This document shows positions 6,229 through 8,480 of a DNA stretch of 8,480 nucleotides, piece by piece. The stretch covers positions 1 to 8,480 of the forward strand of contig JANXRO010000233.1 in the NCBI GenBank assembly GCA_025356765.1, in the 5' to 3' direction. How positions within the stretch are numbered: the stretch's first letter is position 1; every line of letters begins with the position of its first letter. The notes under the pieces are model-generated. The model had not been told where the DNA came from, made no database searches, and saw only the letters and a list, made by a program, of their open reading frames with translations. The stretch is from Hyphomicrobiales bacterium (GTDB taxonomy: Bacteria; Pseudomonadota; Alphaproteobacteria; Rhizobiales; Aestuariivirgaceae). Made by a program: the position numbers and the translations under genes.

Positions 6229-7335
6229 ATGATGAAAGCAAATTCCACTCCCAGCGTTTCGGTTCGTGGGCTGGCGCTCAGCTATGGTGCGGTGCAGGTT
6301 CTCAAAGCCCTTGATCTTGATATCATGGATGGAGAGTTTTTGGTTCTGCTTGGCCCTTCAGGCTGTGGAAAATCCACCTTGCTCAATTGCGTTGCCGGTT
6401 TGCTTGAACCATCAGATGGTTCTGTGTTCATCAAAGGCAAGAACGTAACGTGGGAAGAGCCGAAAGACCGCGGCATCGGCATGGTGTTCCAATCCTATGC
6501 GCTTTATCCACAAATGACGGTGGAACGTAACCTTTCGTTTGGTCTTCGCGTTTCTGGCCTTCCTAAGGAAGAAATTGAAAAGCGCGTGAAGCGCGTGGGC
6601 GACATGTTGCAGCTGGGCGAACTTTTGCAACGCAAACCTTCAGCCCTTTCCGGTGGCCAACGCCAGCGCGTTGCCATTGGCCGCGCCCTTGTGCGTGAGG
6701 TTGATGTGTTTCTGTTTGATGAGCCCTTGTCAAACCTCGATGCCAAGCTTCGCGCCGAGTTGCGCGTGGAGATTAAGCGCCTGCATCAACGCTTGGCCAA
6801 CACCATGATTTATGTAACGCATGATCAAATTGAAGCGATGACGTTGGCAGACCGCATCGCCGTTATGAAAGGCGGCACCATCCAACAATTGGATGCCCCT
6901 CAAACAATTTATAACAAACCTAAAAATCTTTATGTTGCTGGTTTCATCGGCTCTCCTTCGATGAATTTCCTCAAAGGCAAGATTGAAGGTTCAGGCACCA
7001 AAGCGGTGTTCCATTTGGGCAATCAGAAAATTCCGCTGAATGATTATACGCCAGATGCGCCGATAAAACCCGGAGCTGCTGTGCTTGGTGTGCGTCCTGA
7101 ACATATTCAAATTGATATGGCCGCCACAAAAGCCACCAGCGACGCTTATAAAGCGGTGGTGGATTTGGTTGAACCCATGGGTTCAGACAGTTTGGTGTGG
7201 CTCAAAATTGATGACACGCTGTTCAGCGCCCGGGTTGAATCAAACCAACATTTTGATGTTGGTCAAAAAGTGAATGTCCGTTTCCGCATAGGCCTTGCTT
7301 CCGTGTTCGATGAAGCAACAGGCGACAGGCTTTAA
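6229..7335 (+). CDS. ABC transporter ATP-binding protein, MalK/UgpC type
   Basis: Cytoplasmic ATPase that powers sugar import, 368 residues. All nucleotide-binding motifs are intact: Walker A GPSGCGKST (42-50), Q-loop Q88 in FQSYALYP, signature LSGGQRQR (140-147), Walker B VFLFDEP (160-166) with D164 and E165, D-loop SNLDAKLR, and switch H198 in VTHDQIEAMTLADR. From about residue 235 (AGFIGSPSMNF) the C-terminal TOBE/MalK regulatory domain follows, including GVRPEHI (287-293), as in CUT1 ATPases that serve oligosaccharide and polyol importers. ATG codons at 6229 and 6232 both fit, with AAGGG at 6219-6223 spaced 5 or 8 bases. I give the first. The permease 2 stop (TGA) is one base upstream, and the beta-mannosidase gene begins 2 bases after its own stop. 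The family is certain. The substrate is set by the binding protein, and such ATPases sometimes serve several importers. Confidence 0.95.
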   Translation: MMKANSTPSVSVRGLALSYGAVQVLKALDLDIMDGEFLVLLGPSGCGKSTLLNCVAGLLEPSDGSVFIKGKNVTWEEPKDRGIGMVFQSYALYPQMTVERNLSFGLRVSGLPKEEIEKRVKRVGDMLQLGELLQRKPSALSGGQRQRVAIGRALVREVDVFLFDEPLSNLDAKLRAELRVEIKRLHQRLANTMIYVTHDQIEAMTLADRIAVMKGGTIQQLDAPQTIYNKPKNLYVAGFIGSPSMNFLKGKIEGSGTKAVFHLGNQKIPLNDYTPDAPIKPGAAVLGVRPEHIQIDMAATKATSDAYKAVVDLVEPMGSDSLVWLKIDDTLFSARVESNQHFDVGQKVNVRFRIGLASVFDEATGDRL

Positions 7336-7337
7336 CC

Positions 7338-8480
7338 ATGGGATCATCGGCAGGCCGCTCAGAAATAGATTTGGGTGGAACGTGGCGCATTGTTTCGGCC
7401 GATGGCAAACACAAGGCTGATTATCAAGTGCCGGGCGATGTTCATTCATCTCTCATCACGGCAGGGATAATTCCTGATCCTTACGTCGGTCGCAATGAAT
7501 ATGATGTGCGCTGGGTGGCCGAGCTTGATTGGGTTGCAAGCCGCGAATTTGATTGGCAGGGCGATGGCGCGTGGAACCTTGATGTTGATTATCTCGACAC
7601 CGTTGCCGAAATTAAAATCAACGGCAAAGGCGTATTAAAGGCCGACAATTGTTTCCGGCGCTATCAGCCAGATGTAACCAAGGCATTAAAGCGCGGCAAG
7701 AACACAATCGAGATACACTTTTTCTCGAATGTGAAAGAAGCGGCAAAACGCCAGAAGGCACAGCCTTATTATGTGCCATATTCCACGAATAATTGCCCCA
7801 TCCCAGATGGCAACATGCTGCGCAAACCTGCCTGTCACTTCGGATGGGACTGGAATCTGGCAATCACGCCGTTTGGGGCGTATGGGAAAATTTCACTTTG
7901 TAAAACTTCAAGTGAGTACGAACAACTCAACGTTACATTGTCTCAAAATCACCTCGACGATGGAGACGTTGAAATTAAGTTCAACGTCTCCGCTTTAGCT
8001 GAAATCAGCAAAAGCAAAGAGGTTGTATTTAACATCAACGGCTTGGCGACAGTTAAGACTTACAGCGCCAAGAATGCTAATGAAGGCTTCTTTCATCAAG
8101 TTGAAAGATTTCGCATCCCAAAACCAAAACTCTGGTGGCCAGCAGGAAGTGGAGGACAAAACTTAATTGATGTTTCGGTTCAATGTGGTGCCACAGTCTG
8201 GCATCGCAAGATTGGCCTGCGCCAAATAGAACTTGTCACCACCAAAGACGAAATAGGCGCACGCTTTGCTTTCAAAGTGAACGGCGCAGAAATTTATTGC
8301 AAAGGTGCCAACTGGATTCCAGCTGACGCACTTCCATCGCGTGCCACACCCGCCCTCACGCGCAAACTGCTGCAAGCCGCTGTTGATGCCAATATGACCA
8401 TGATCCGCGTTTGGGGCGGCGGTTATTACGAGCAGGATTGGTTCTACGAAATTTGCGACGAACTGGGACTCATGGTCTGG
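7338..8480 (+). CDS. Beta-mannosidase, glycoside hydrolase family 2 (N-terminal part; runs off the window)
   Basis: The first 381 codons are present, just under half the roughly 800-850 residues usual for GH2 beta-mannosidases. The enzyme hydrolyses terminal beta-D-mannose from mannosides. Visible are the N-terminal sugar-binding jelly-roll domain (LGGTWRI and VPGDVHSSLI, 12-40; NEYDVRWVAELDW, 53-65; LDTVAEIKING, 86-96), the mannosidase-type segment ACHFGWDWN (165-173), the beta-sandwich domain ending PKLWWPAG (263-270), and the barrel start FKVNGAEIYCKGANWIPAD (312-330) with IRVWGGGYYE (356-365) and DELGLMVW. The catalytic glutamates fall beyond the right edge and cannot be checked. There is no signal peptide, so the enzyme is cytoplasmic and acts on imported glycosides. 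The ATG lies 2 bases after the ATPase stop, behind only a weak AGG (7327-7329), so translation is probably coupled. The stretch at about 7890-8170 is richer in A/T and in codons such as TTA, AGA, AGT and GGA than its flanks. Confidence 0.9.
   Translation, partial: MGSSAGRSEIDLGGTWRIVSADGKHKADYQVPGDVHSSLITAGIIPDPYVGRNEYDVRWVAELDWVASREFDWQGDGAWNLDVDYLDTVAEIKINGKGVLKADNCFRRYQPDVTKALKRGKNTIEIHFFSNVKEAAKRQKAQPYYVPYSTNNCPIPDGNMLRKPACHFGWDWNLAITPFGAYGKISLCKTSSEYEQLNVTLSQNHLDDGDVEIKFNVSALAEISKSKEVVFNINGLATVKTYSAKNANEGFFHQVERFRIPKPKLWWPAGSGGQNLIDVSVQCGATVWHRKIGLRQIELVTTKDEIGARFAFKVNGAEIYCKGANWIPADALPSRATPALTRKLLQAAVDANMTMIRVWGGGYYEQDWFYEICDELGLMVW
7962..7991. repeat. Perfect 12-base inverted repeat with 6-base loop, inside the beta-mannosidase gene
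   Basis: GGAGACGTTGAA (7962-7973) and TTCAACGTCTCC (7980-7991) are exact reverse complements around ATTAAG. The repeat codes for GDVEIKFNVS. In RNA it would form a stable hairpin, but no T-run follows, so it is not an intrinsic terminator. It lies in the AT-richer part of the gene, between the jelly-roll and barrel domains. Its function is unknown. Confidence 0.55.

Noticed and set aside
7244..7263. Inverted repeat ACCAACAT-TTTG-ATGTTGGT in the ATPase gene.
   Set aside because: An 8-base perfect repeat with a short loop is expected about once by chance in a window of this size, and it lies in ordinary coding sequence.
7927..7936. TCAACGTTAC in the beta-mannosidase gene as an intragenic operator like lacO2.
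   Set aside because: It shares only AACGTT with the operator, and the half-sites do not match.

Overview
The window looks like a carbohydrate-uptake and catabolism locus from an alphaproteobacterium of moderate GC content, most likely Hyphomicrobiales. That placement is inferred from protein resemblance (a GtsA-type sugar-binding protein, a DenD-type dehydrogenase, an L-2-keto-3-deoxyarabonate dehydratase-like enzyme) and from the tight gene packing. No rRNA, tRNA, insertion sequence, CRISPR array or phage gene is visible.

Layout. Two divergent transcription units leave a control region of about 160 bases (2878-3037). Leftward (minus strand) lie a LacI-family repressor (1870-2877), a DHDPS/NAL-superfamily enzyme closest to L-2-keto-3-deoxyarabonate dehydratase (950-1867), and a DenD-like NAD-dependent SDR dehydrogenase (950 to beyond the left edge). 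The three are joined by a 2-base gap and a 1-base TAATG overlap, so they form one operon. Rightward (plus strand) lie a periplasmic sugar-binding protein (3038-4282), two inner-membrane permeases (4363-5319 and 5325-6227), a MalK/UgpC-type ATPase (6229-7335) and the N-terminal 381 residues of a cytoplasmic glycoside hydrolase family 2 beta-mannosidase (7338 to beyond the right edge). Only the gap after the binding-protein gene (4283-4362) is sizeable, and it holds a strong GC-rich stem-loop that probably lowers expression of the downstream genes relative to the binding protein.

How the genes may work together. The binding protein, permeases and ATPase form a CUT1-type ABC importer resembling the GtsABCD glucose/mannose systems. 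The beta-mannosidase has no signal peptide, so the imported substrate is probably a small intact beta-mannoside that is cut in the cytoplasm. The divergent genes encode enzymes of oxidative sugar-acid metabolism: a dehydrogenase whose relatives act on D-erythronate, and a dehydratase whose relatives act on a 2-keto-3-deoxy pentonate. This pairing suggests that part of the substrate, or its aglycone, passes through a sugar-acid route. The LacI-type protein probably controls both directions through two near-palindromic operators in the shared promoter region, which share a TGAAACG half-site.

Most of the window is recognisable family biology. The points worth a second look are the operator arrangement, the unexplained pairing of a beta-mannoside importer/hydrolase with sugar-acid enzymes, and two perfect inverted repeats inside coding sequence (5275-5297 and 7962-7991).
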